A stretch of 64,000 nt of DNA, taken from contig CATQJL010000112.1 in NCBI GenBank assembly GCA_958299035.1, positions 11,942,880 to 12,006,879 on the forward strand, in the 5' to 3' direction. The notes below the pieces were generated by a model. The model worked only from the letters and a program-made list of their open reading frames with translations. It ran no database searches and was not told the origin of the DNA. Below, piece after piece: positions 55,497-64,000 of this stretch (position 1 is its first letter; every line of letters begins with the position of its first letter). Origin of the DNA: Cylicocyclus nassatus. Taxonomy: Eukaryota > Nematoda > Chromadorea > Rhabditida > Strongylidae. A program made the translations under genes and the position numbers.

Positions 55497-58276
55497 CTGC
55501 CATCTCGCGGGTTCCGCCAACTTGCCGGCAGGTTGCCGGCAACTGACATTGGCACTAACTGGCATTTAGAAAATTAGGTCTATTAATGAACCCTTTCACA
55601 AAAGTGTATAGAGTGCAGAATATCGAAATATCCTCTCGATTATTCGCGTTGTTTTCCTTGCAAATTACTTCGTGGAGATGAGAGATGTGATGCCTAGTAC
55701 AAAGATTACAGAGAGATAGCAATGTTTTCCTATCCAATCATAATCATCAAGTTACAACCTTTCACCGACAAGGAGTACAGAATTTTACAGTTCCGTGAAA
55801 GTTTGCACAATGTTTGCTGCATTATGAATGATAGCTAAACAGTTATAGCAATTTAAGGTACTGGTACTTGTAATTTCTCTTCTGGATTGCTATGCATGAA
55901 TTTGTGTTTTTTAAAACTCTCGAAAATGTCAAAATATCAATTTTTCAAAATATGTTTGCGCCACTTAGAAAAATATATCTTTTTTCCATCTCAGTGAAAT
56001 ACCTTCAGATAATTTTTGTTCTAAAGCAGATCTTTCTCTTTCTAGCAGTACCATTGCAGTGAATTAGTGTGAGGAAATATGAGAGCTGAAAGGTAACTAC
56101 TGGTAACTAAAGGTAACTCGAACTACTGCTTCTCCTCTTTTTTATAGCCAAAAATACTGTAAACTAAAGCATTGATGGGTATCGCGCTCCAATCACATAC
56201 GATGTCCTTTGAACTATGTGGCGAAAAATTGTTGAGGTCGCCAGATTGTTGAGGTCACAGATTCGGTTGGCCTAAGAGGTGTGACGAAACATGCATCGCC
56301 AGATTGTTGAGGTCACAGATTCGGTTGGCCTAAGAGGTTTTCAACGTTTTGAACACTAAAATGGTACCATACTCAAGAATTGAATCAACTCAGAATGTTT
56401 CTTTTGCTTTTTTGTTATACTAGGTACCTCAAAACTCGTTTTTTTCGCCTTTTCATCGTTATGTTTTGTTATGTTGACTGAACAAGGATTTCCCTACTGA
56501 TTTTAACGTCAAAAAGGACTTCGTAAATTTTCGCAAATTATAGGGGACTTCGTTCCCAAAAATGCTACGAAATAAGCATGCCGGGCTATGCCTATAGCTA
56601 TAATGATGCACCAACGACCTGGTCTACAACAAAAAATGCTGTTTTCTTGAGCGCAGCGAAATCTTGGTGTGAATGCTTGAGCCAAAATTGTTGTATCCTG
56701 TTTATAAATTGTAAACAAGCCCTCGTTCATCGCTTCCTGTATTGATATTCTTCAAAAAATTTTTATCAAAAATTACATCTTGAAGGCACTGTCCACCCAA
56801 ATCAATTCTAGCAATTCAGAAAGTCTACTTGTGTTGATTGCTTGCTTCAAGCTGCGCTAAGAACCACAAGGTACAATTATAATAATCAAGGAAATGGATT
56901 CATTATTATGGCAGTTCCTGTATACTGCTTAGCGCTCCGTTATTATAGAACAGCGTCCTGAAAGCTATTTTTGAACCGTTAGTTCTATTATCAGTTCCGC
57001 CAATTCACTGAAACAGCAAGATTTATTGGACTTTCTCGCAAATAATCAGTCTCTAAATCCAAAACGGTAGCTGGAATCTGATTATGGGGTAGCACTAGAC
57101 GATGTCCATGGTTTTGTTGTGAAGTATTGAAGAGGACCTTATCAACGAAAATTTTTATTGCTGTGTCAAAGTAGAAAGATTACCAAACCCAATTATATTC
57201 ACAACAACCAAACACACGTGAGTACAACATTATTGTAGAGCCATTTTCTTGCAAACGTACGCTCTCCGTCTTGCGTTGCAAGGGCAATCCGCCCATGTAT
57301 GGTACGAAACCCCGTGAGAGTCCTCGAGGATGGGATCAGAGAGCAGCTGAAACGAAACTCATGTCGAATTTCCTCTAAACTGAATGAAACTTGATCTCAT
57401 AAAAGAAGACTACGCATTCTTCAGAGAATAGTAGGTAATGGGCTTATGTGCTGAAAGTAGCTAAAGGAACCAAATAGGCTGAAAGTAGTAGGTAATGAAT
57501 CATACGCTAAAACCTGACACCATGGAACTTTTGAAGAACATAACTAAAGTTTTATGGCTACAGCAAGGACTGGAAAATCGATGTGAGGCACTACTACTTT
57601 TTCGGAACGACCTGATACAAAAGAGAAATCAATTGTTTTTATGCGAGTATCGGATGCAATTACGAGCTGTGTGGGAGACAAAAAGACAGACAGAGGGCAA
57701 TTTTATGTCTATCATAATTTCATGTAAAATGACTGACTATGAGAAGGTACCAAAAAAAGAATGTTTATTTGACAAAAAAATTTGTAAATATCAAACTAGC
57801 TAAAATTAACTCCATTGCTTGTGCTTTTTTTGTCGAAAGCTTGGACAAGCTTTTGTAAAAGGACTAGATCTAGGAGGAGTAGCTGTAGCCATTCAAAAAC
57901 TCCAGCTGATGCTAAAAAAATCTTCAAAACTTAGCTTGAAAACGTAAGCCATAAAGAGGGTTGGAAAACTGCATCAAATAAGTCTCACATTCACAAGTTT
58001 TTTGTTATGAAGTACGCTTTCTTTCGATTGAGTTTCACATTTGTAAAAAATGATAACTTTGAAATCTGATATTAGGCGCATTTGATGTCAAGCTGTTTCC
58101 GAGTGTAATAAAGATAAGCCAACTTCAAAACTGCTCAATGCGCTTTCTTTTCTCAGCAGTCAGTTTTCTGACTTGGTTGCTTCAAAAATCATTGTTTCGA
58201 AAGCATTTTTTTCCATCTCCAATCTCGCAAAATTTTGAAATTTTTTCTTTAGACATTCAAGAGAGCATCGTCAGCG
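55497..58276. other. Long AT-rich intergenic stretch
   Basis: No gene is supported over 2.8 kb. TTTTTCGGAACGACCTGATA near 57598 resembles the right end of the mariner-like element at 35124-36436, without a visible left partner. The frame 57495-57803 spanning it is therefore suspect. Confidence 0.4.
56238..56338 (+). repeat. 43-bp direct duplication
   Basis: The segment from TCGCCAGATTGTTGAGG to CCTAAGAGGT occurs at 56238-56280 and identically at 56296-56338. A recent local duplication. Confidence 0.85.
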
Positions 58277-58281
58277 GTGGT

Positions 58282-58621
58282 TTTGGTGGGAACCAAGTGT
58301 CGTAGGCGATAGTGGTGTCGATAATAATTTATCCACAGACGAACCCGGTTGTGGACCGGGGGAGCAACCTATAATACAATCGGGGGCTCCTTATATAGGT
58401 AATAAGGCGGAGCTGACCCGTGCACAATCGGAATGTCCATGAAATATATGCAAGAAAGAGGATGCCGCGGCTTGGCGCGGCCCCTGGAAGATAGGTGCCA
58501 CTCATTGGTGAGTGATTCGGCACTTAAATATAAGCGATTGGGGAATATAGCCTATGGGGAATACCCGTAAGCTATTAAGATTATAGAATTGTTGAGGTTG
58601 ATGATACATAAATCATCAACA
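58282..58621 (-). repeat. 3' LTR of BEL/Pao element 2
   Basis: Identical to the other LTR except near 58345-58354 (TTGTGGACC against GTTGAACC), 58385 and 58603. A partial duplicate of its end (GAGGTTGATGATTCATAGATC, one base over the quoted limit here shortened to GAGGTTGATGATTCATAG) recurs at 58759 in the interior. Confidence 0.85.
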
Positions 58622-58901
58622 CTCCGGGCGAGCAAGAAGGAGGCGAAATCTGTTGAGATGTAAATAAATAAATACAATCAAAACCTCCTAAAAGCATTTG
58701 TACTTAGAAATTGAGATGTAGCTGTGTTCATAAGTGTGAGCTATTAGATTGGTTGTCGAGGTTGATGATTCATAGATCATCAACACTCCGGGCGAGCAAG
58801 CAAGAACTTAATCTGGTAAGCACAAGATACAACAAATGCATAGATTTGTATAGACTTAGACATACTTATGGGAGCTACAGACAGAAGAGAATTTACGGTG
58901 A

Positions 58902-61256
58902 TTAATTGTAGTGGTTGGTGGTTGCTGTTCCGTGGTGTAGCTTCGCCTTTCGTCGTCGTCTCTTCTTCCTCGTCGGTTCTGCCGTCGTCGATTTTGAGTT
59001 GACAGAATCGTTATCGGTGATTGTCTTCGTGAAAGCCGTGGTTTCCGTGATCAGATGTTCGTGATGTGTGATCTTCGGCATGTCCTTCATTTTTGTCTTG
59101 GCTTGTGTCGTCAGTTGAAGTGTTCTGGCAAGAGTTCCATTCGCACTCCTCGTGTTGGAGCTGGAACTAGAGCCCAATGTGCAGCGAACTTTGGCCAGCC
59201 AACGTTGTCTGTCTGCCTTAGCTTCGCGGTTGAAAGCAGCTGTCCGGCGTTTCCTCTTTTTCGGTAACAACTTCGTTGTCTTTTGAGATGTTACTTCAGC
59301 TTGCGCTTGGAGAATTCTCCTGTTGATTGCATGTGTACTGCTTTCGTTGAAATTGGTGCCCGTTTTCTTCGTCGTCAGCCATTTGACGTGTCGTTGAGGG
59401 TGAGGGGCGGATTTGGAGGCTTCCTGCATCGTTGATGTACAACCAAAAGTGCCGACGATCTCCGTGACGTTGGTACGGCTTGTACCAGATATGACATATC
59501 CAAAGATGGTCGGGGTCAATATGAGTCCGGAGGGAAGCTTGAGCACTGTTTCGGTGTGAACAGTGACGAGGTTCAGAAGATCTTGTCCAATAATGAGTTC
59601 AGGCAAGACGCTTTTATGAGTGAGCGTATCTTGAGCTATCTTCAAGTTCTTATTGGAAATGAACTGAACATCTGCATCTGTGAGATGTGCTGTATATAAG
59701 TTGGCAGTCAACTTCTCTTTCGTGTGCACTGATATCTTCTTAAGCTTCTTTGCGTTGTGAAAGCTTTTCAAAGTAATTTGCACTTCATTGGAACTGAATG
59801 TCTCTTTCAATTCTCCCATTCCTGATGTGGTGAATGACGTCGTTTGGATGACTGGCAGCTTAAGCTCATCACCAAATTTTGATTTGATGAAGCTTCGCTG
59901 GGCGCCAGAGTCAATCAGTATTGTTATGGGTTGATAATCCCAAATTGCCTCGTTGAATATCATGGCTGAAGCCGTTTGAAGTACGCTTTGGCGCACGACT
60001 GGCAGTTTGCTTGGGCTGTAGACTTCTTGTCCATTTCGCTGAGTTTGTGCAACGTGTACTTCACTCGCTTTGCGATAATCGAAGTTGGTTCTTTGCAGTA
60101 TCTTGGAGACTTGCAGATGATTGGAGTTAGTAGGAAATTGAGACTGCTCGAGAAATCCTTTCTTCTCTTCCCATTTCAGGCCGTCGTGTTTTGTGTCCTG
60201 ATGGTTGCTTGTTTGAAGGGTACTCGAAATGAGTGTCTCCATCGTTAACGCAGTCGTTTCCCGCAGAGAGATTATGTCGTCGATCGTGTCTAGGATCCTA
60301 GAAACATCGAATTGATCTCCACTTGCGGCTTCCTTCTGTATGACGGTTGCGCAGATGTCTGCAGGAAATTTGGACAGAATCATTCTGCGCCAAATTCTGT
60401 CTGCGCTCATCTTCATTCCGGTTTGTTCCAAGTGGATGATCCGTGAATTGATTGCTTCAAACGTTTCTCGGCAACTTTCGGGACTGTAATTTGCTCCTTG
60501 AAGTCGTTCGATTTCGTTGATGAGTATGTCTGCCATGTTGGCAGAGCGATCGAAGTGCTTCTTTAGAATGTTGACGGCTGTCTGATACTTCTCTCCGACT
60601 ACAGGGATGCAGTTCAAGGCAGCAGCTGCTTTTCCTTTGAGCGCTTGCTTTAGAAAAAGGAATTTGTCGCCATCCGATAAGTCTTCGTCGCAGTGAATAA
60701 GTGAATCGAACACTGTCCAAAAACTGTTGAACTCTCTGAAGTTGCCAGAGAATGTAGGAACCTCTAGGAGCGGTTTCCGGATCCTGATCTGGCGTTCACT
60801 TCGTTCCGTTGTTGAGCCTCTTCCTATGTCGCTGTCTGGCTGACTCGGAATACTAGGAGCAGGCGTATGCAAAAGTGTCATTTGCTCCCTTAGTTCATGC
60901 TGTCTGAACTGTATCCTAGTTTGCCATTCCACTACAACCACTTCTAGATCAATTGATTCAAGCTCTAAGTGTTTGCTGAGTTCTGTCATTAGCTTTTCCC
61001 TTTCTTTCTCATCATTCCTTGTGTTGATGTACTTCATAGCGGCACTGGTTTGCGTTTCTTGGAGCTTCATTGCGTTATGCAAAGAGTTTAGGAGATTAGT
61101 TATTACTCCTGTTTTCTCTTTAATGTACAGCTCACATTGTTCTTTTGTCGCAGGAAATGTGAAGGGAACATCACTGTCATTAATTTGTGACTCGTGCGAT
61201 TTCACGAGTTTGCAGGCATTGTTGATCCTGATTTTGAAAAGTTGAAGTGCGGCCAT
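58902..61256 (-). CDS. BEL/Pao Gag-protease with basic C-terminal tail
   Basis: 784 codons from the ATG at 61256, uninterrupted. Residues 1-150 are helical, charged. The BEL/Pao Gag domain begins near 165 (LEVPTFSGNFREFNSFWTVF) and runs to about 330. The retroviral-type aspartic protease starts near 440 (ITILIDSGAQRSFI, Asp-Ser-Gly) and continues to IIGQDLLNLV and LPSGLILTPTIFGYVISG near 600. From about 645 comes a Lys/Arg/Thr/Ser tail with PKKRKRRTAA and RKKRRRRKAK, resembling nuclear-localisation or nucleic-acid-binding clusters. No CCHC zinc knuckle was found, unlike the other element at 42022. No RT follows. The intact frame in a recent insertion suggests it is made and used. The tail may replace the missing knuckles in RNA packaging (inference). 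Confidence 0.85.
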   Translation of the reverse strand: MAALQLFKIRINNACKLVKSHESQINDSDVPFTFPATKEQCELYIKEKTGVITNLLNSLHNAMKLQETQTSAAMKYINTRNDEKEREKLMTELSKHLELESIDLEVVVVEWQTRIQFRQHELREQMTLLHTPAPSIPSQPDSDIGRGSTTERSERQIRIRKPLLEVPTFSGNFREFNSFWTVFDSLIHCDEDLSDGDKFLFLKQALKGKAAAALNCIPVVGEKYQTAVNILKKHFDRSANMADILINEIERLQGANYSPESCRETFEAINSRIIHLEQTGMKMSADRIWRRMILSKFPADICATVIQKEAASGDQFDVSRILDTIDDIISLRETTALTMETLISSTLQTSNHQDTKHDGLKWEEKKGFLEQSQFPTNSNHLQVSKILQRTNFDYRKASEVHVAQTQRNGQEVYSPSKLPVVRQSVLQTASAMIFNEAIWDYQPITILIDSGAQRSFIKSKFGDELKLPVIQTTSFTTSGMGELKETFSSNEVQITLKSFHNAKKLKKISVHTKEKLTANLYTAHLTDADVQFISNKNLKIAQDTLTHKSVLPELIIGQDLLNLVTVHTETVLKLPSGLILTPTIFGYVISGTSRTNVTEIVGTFGCTSTMQEASKSAPHPQRHVKWLTTKKTGTNFNESSTHAINRRILQAQAEVTSQKTTKLLPKKRKRRTAAFNREAKADRQRWLAKVRCTLGSSSSSNTRSANGTLARTLQLTTQAKTKMKDMPKITHHEHLITETTAFTKTITDNDSVNSKSTTAEPTRKKRRRRKAKLHHGTATTNHYN

Positions 61257-61667
61257 CTTCGAGATTCAATTCCGACTTCTTCTCTTTTTGTCCTACAGCA
61301 AGCTGGTTGCTTTGCTGTTTCTTCAATGTACAAGTAGGGAGGTTTTCGCAAACTTGCAGGCTCGTTAGTGGTGTTGTTGAATAGAGACAGCTGTGTGCTG
61401 ATCTCTGATGAGCAAGCGTGCCTGGTTGGCTTGAACGCTGTGCTGACTGGTAAGGTGGCTTGGACCTTGACCAGATAAGGATTGGGTTTCAATCCTGTAA
61501 GTCAAGAGTTCTTGGTCGAACTTTGACTTTTTTGGCAAAATGAGCTCCTGTGACTCAAGTTGCCTTCCTTTCAAATCTCAATGTATTGATCTCCGGTCCT
61601 TGGATAGGATTCGCGAGAGATCTATTGAGGATTGGTTGGAAAATTGCACCCACAAAAATTTGTTCCG

Positions 61668-62040
61668 CTCTCTGGATCACTTACGAAAAGGATTCACAGA
61701 AAGTTTCACGGTCTTATGTGGTTATGTGCTGCACTCACAAAATTTGTTCCACCCTCTGGATCGCTTACGGAAAGGATTCACAGAAAGTTTCACGTATTAG
61801 TGTGATTATGTGCTACCTACTGATTTCTCTTACACCTTTCTGGATCACTTACGAAAAGGATACACAGAAATTTTCAGATGGTCAGTGGTATTCCTACTGA
61901 TTTCTCTTGCACCTCTTTGGATCTCTTACGAAAAGGATACACAAAGATTTTCAGATAGTCAGTGGTAGCCTTCCGATTTTTCTTACATTTCCCTGGATCT
62001 CTTACGAAAATGATACACAGGAATTTTCAGATAGTCGGTT
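61668..62040 (-). repeat. Five-unit tandem repeat in the leader
   Basis: The block CTGGATCACTTACGAAAAGG and the following CACAGAAA-TTTCA recurs at about 61672, 61757, 61841, 61917 and 61992, a period near 80 bp, between the 5' LTR and the gag start. The copies have diverged. The leader of LTR elements usually holds the packaging signal. Confidence 0.75.
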
Positions 62041-62117
62041 GATTGTCTTCTTGCCACGCGGGTCTTGTGGCCTCGATTCCTCCGGTTGCAGATAGAATAC
62101 GAGGTAGCTTCACTGGT

Positions 62118-62127
62118 CGATGCACCA
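62118..62127 (-). other. Primer binding site, tRNA-Gly type
   Basis: On the minus strand TGGTGCATCG follows the LTR end after one base, the complement of the tRNA-Gly 3' end. It supports the BEL/Pao assignment and the orientation. Confidence 0.7.
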
Positions 62128-62128
62128 A

Positions 62129-62468
62129 TTTGGTGGGAACCAAGTGTCGTAGGCGATAGTGGTGTCGATAATAATTTATCCACAGACGAACCCGGTGTTG
62201 AACCGGGGGAGCAACCTATAATACAATCGGGGGTTCCTTATATAGGTAATAAGGCGGAGCTGACCCGTGCACAATCGGAATGTCCATGAAATATATGCAA
62301 GAAAGAGGATGCCGCGGCTTGGCGCGGCCCCTGGAAGATAGGTGCCACTCATTGGTGAGTGATTCGGCACTTAAATATAAGCGATTGGGGAATATAGCCT
62401 ATGGGGAATACCCGTAAGCTATTAAGATTATAGAATTGTTGAGGTTGATAATACATAAATCATCAACA
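62129..62468 (-). repeat. 5' LTR of BEL/Pao element 2
   Basis: On the coding strand it begins TGTTGATGATTTATG and ends GGTTCCCACCAAA. It carries ACCTATATAAGGAACC, a TATA-like box, on the coding strand, suited to drive the minus-strand transcript. Confidence 0.85.
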
Positions 62469-62473
62469 GTGGT

Positions 62474-63145
62474 AAAGTAAAAATGTGCAATGCGTTTTTT
62501 AGCCCAAATTGGCTTTTACTTGAACTGTTGTTGACGTTATCGAATCCGGATTTAGTCAAGATAGACCCTGTGGAACAAAAAGGCGAGCAGATCGAATTCG
62601 TTTGTTGTAACTTTTCTTTCCTCCTCCAAAACGTGTGTATGTGAATTCAAGGAGGCGTTACGGATGGAATCATCATGAATTTTTGTTTTGAACACGGTAT
62701 CGACGGTATTCAAACCTCTAAACATTTTTCGAGGTATTAAATGCTCACTTGCCATAGAAATAGCCCAAAGCTCTAAGGAATTTGATACTTTCAGTTACTG
62801 ACAATAAGATTTTCAAATGTGATGGAATATGTGACTTTGCAAAAGTGAAGGTTTTCCAAAAAAACTGACAAAAATTGTATTTTTATTCTTTATTTGAAAT
62901 TTTTACTGCAAATTCTATCAAAAATGCCACAAACCAATTAGAGGCGACCAAAAATTCGTTATTTCACTCTCTTACTTTTTCCACCTGTTGCTGATGCTTT
63001 TCAAAAGTCAGAGAAGTTCTAAAATATTGAAGTTGAACATGTTTAGAACCATCGATTCGTATTTACGATCATAAGAGAGAGCACTTCAATTACGAAGAGA
63101 AAAGCTTCAACCGTTCATTGAACCTTGTATATGCGGAATTCATAC
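62474..63145. other. Spacer, nothing supported
   Basis: AT-rich, without recognisable features. Confidence 0.35.
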
Positions 63146-63300
63146 CTCCGCACAGTTTCCAAATCCACGAGCTGGACACGTCGGGCACCAAAACTTGAAA
63201 TCAACTTTTGTGCCGTCAGTCCAGGTCCAATTTTTGTTATTGAATTCATCTCGTAGTCCTATCCAGGTGAAATCCGCCGAATATGTAGAGACTTAGTCAC
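63146..63300 (-). pseudogene. C-type lectin domain exon, decayed copy A
   Basis: The minus strand reads TWIGLRDEFNNKNWTWTDGT, then KVDFKFWCPTCPARGFGNCA and GAG|GTATGA, a typical splice donor. This is the second half of a C-type lectin domain: WIGL core, the WTDG turn, and the NCA strand near the last cysteines. Such proteins are secreted and bind sugars or act in nematode immunity. Upstream in the same frame a TAA (63293-63295) interrupts the part that corresponds to NKQVSGYS in copy B. It is a tandem duplicate of 63345-63517. Confidence 0.65.
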
Positions 63301-63344
63301 GAGGCTATAGCCATTCGTCATTGAAACTTATATATGCGAAAGTT

Positions 63345-63517
63345 ATACCATCACACTCCATCTCCACGAGCTGGACATATCGGGCACCAAAACTTGAAAT
63401 CAACTTTTGTGCCGTCAATTCAGGTCCAATTTTTGTTATTGAATTCATCTCGTAGTCCTATCCAAGTATATTCCGAATTCGAATATCCAGAGACTTGTTT
63501 ATTCATCTTTGACATCT
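63345..63517 (-). pseudogene. C-type lectin domain exon, decayed copy B
   Basis: Follows a TTTTTTATAG acceptor at 63518. The frame has KMNKQVSGYSNSEYTWIGL, the lectin helix-2/strand region, but a TGA (63420-63422) cuts the WTDG turn and another follows near the GDGV segment. Over the shared 120 bp it differs from copy A at only a few sites. Each copy is damaged at a different codon. They may be remnants of one exon duplicated in tandem. Confidence 0.65.
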
Positions 63518-63626
63518 CTATAAAAAACCAATCAAGTGTTCATATGTAGGACAGAATGTCAATTTAGAAACATTAGGCGTGTAGAAAGTTCCGTCCCAAT
63601 TTTCTTTCTAACTCACAATATTTAGT

Positions 63627-63965
63627 ATGCATTTTGTTTGTTTTTTTAACCTACTTTGTTTTTTTTTCGAAACATGTATAAATGCATTTGAATACTCCAA
63701 GCTTCCTCTACCAAGGATCTTTACCTCAGTTCCTACAAGGAGAGTAAAGTTTTCCAGCATCAGATTTGGAAGACCAAAGAGGAAAAAACTCTTTTCAGAC
63801 AACTACTCAACGTCGCACCAGTTTATGTTAGTACTTACAGAAGAGCTCGAAAAATTTCCTGAGCTTAAGGGAAATAGAAGCGAATCGCAAATGTTGAAAA
63901 ATTTCAAAAAAAAATTTTGTAAAAAAAGTTTTCTTTACTTCTTTATAACCTCTCTTCAATGCTGA
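63627..63965 (+). CDS. Candidate RFamide-like peptide precursor
   Basis: 112 codons from ATG to TGA. Residues 1-20 (MHFVCFFNLLCFFFETCINA) look like a signal peptide with Ala at the cleavage site. At 38-54 the frame reads RRVKFSSIRFGRPKRKK: a peptide ending in Arg-Phe-Gly, flanked by Arg-Arg and by a basic RPKRKK run. That is the layout for prohormone cleavage and C-terminal amidation in nematode FLP neuropeptides, which act on G-protein-coupled receptors. The remainder (EELEKFPELKG onward) is charged. Cautions: only one peptide copy is present, the leader sits in T-rich DNA where Phe codons arise by chance, and an acceptor-like CCTCAG at 63724-63729 could mean only the later part is an exon. 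Confidence 0.4.
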   Translation: MHFVCFFNLLCFFFETCINAFEYSKLPLPRIFTSVPTRRVKFSSIRFGRPKRKKLFSDNYSTSHQFMLVLTEELEKFPELKGNRSESQMLKNFKKKFCKKSFLYFFITSLQC

Positions 63966-64000
63966 CCTTGAGAATACGAAAGCGATCCTGAGAGTCGAAG

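Larger units (their letters stand above)
58282..62468 (-). mobile_element. Complete BEL/Pao LTR element without pol
   Basis: Two 340-bp LTRs (58282-58621, 62129-62468) flank a 3.5-kb interior. The 5-bp target duplication GTGGT is present at 58277-58281 and 62469-62473. The orientation is minus, shown by the primer site beside the right LTR and by the ORF. The LTRs differ at about five positions, so insertion is recent. The only ORF covers Gag and protease; there is no room for RT, RNase H or integrase. It must therefore rely on another element's enzymes (inference), for example a relative with the same tRNA-Gly primer. Confidence 0.85.

Noticed and set aside
57495..57803. 102-codon frame
   Set aside because: It spans a fragment resembling a mariner-like element end (near 57598) and has no recognisable domain or splice context.

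Overview
The window is eukaryotic and reads as a nematode chromosome, probably a clade V strongylid such as a hookworm (inference; no search was possible). The grounds are a cuticle collagen with the nematode Gly-X-Y/cysteine layout, a sigma-type glutathione S-transferase split by introns with TTTCAG-like acceptors, C-type lectin exons, a possible RFamide peptide precursor, and BEL/Pao, PIF/Harbinger, Helitron and Tc1/mariner-type elements. There is no bacterial organisation, and most long open frames belong to transposons.

Layout. 1-14.8 kb is intergenic and repeat-rich. It holds two copies of a TIR element (1949-2407, 5987-6440) that carry a tRNA-like pol III promoter, a fold-back Helitron (7289-8474), and several palindromic TIR elements. 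14855-18388 (+) is a complete five-exon GST gene of 210 aa whose usual catalytic Tyr and Gln-Ser glutathione motif are missing; its third intron holds a 953-bp palindromic element. 19.8-20.7 kb is a broken PIF/Harbinger transposase. 21.5-24 kb holds an orphan RRM half-domain exon (-) and a tentative two-exon Q/P-rich gene (+). A cuticle collagen of 278 aa can be assembled from an N-terminal membrane exon at 27057-27212 and five exons at 38494-39448. The phases agree and the exons sum to 837 nt, which implies an intron of about 11.3 kb. That intron contains at least eight mobile elements, a decayed ORF and two small antisense membrane-protein ORFs. 40.6-51 kb is a block of mobile elements that includes a 3'-truncated BEL/Pao element (5' LTR 41483-41898, gag-pro-RT from 42022). 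51.4-54 kb is a more intact Harbinger copy followed by a minisatellite.

58282-62468 is a complete, recent BEL/Pao LTR element (340-bp LTRs, 5-bp target duplication) on the minus strand. Its single 784-codon frame has Gag and protease but no reverse transcriptase or integrase, and ends in a basic tail. The right edge holds two decayed C-type lectin exons and a candidate RFamide precursor.

How the parts relate: host genes are few and stand apart (detoxification-type GST, cuticle collagen, lectin remnants). The dominant theme is transposon activity. There are about a dozen near-palindromic mariner-like elements with different ends, at least four of which share one internal core, plus nested insertions, MITEs and tRNA-like cargo. 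Exon boundaries were set by hand from reading frame and splice consensus, without transcript evidence.
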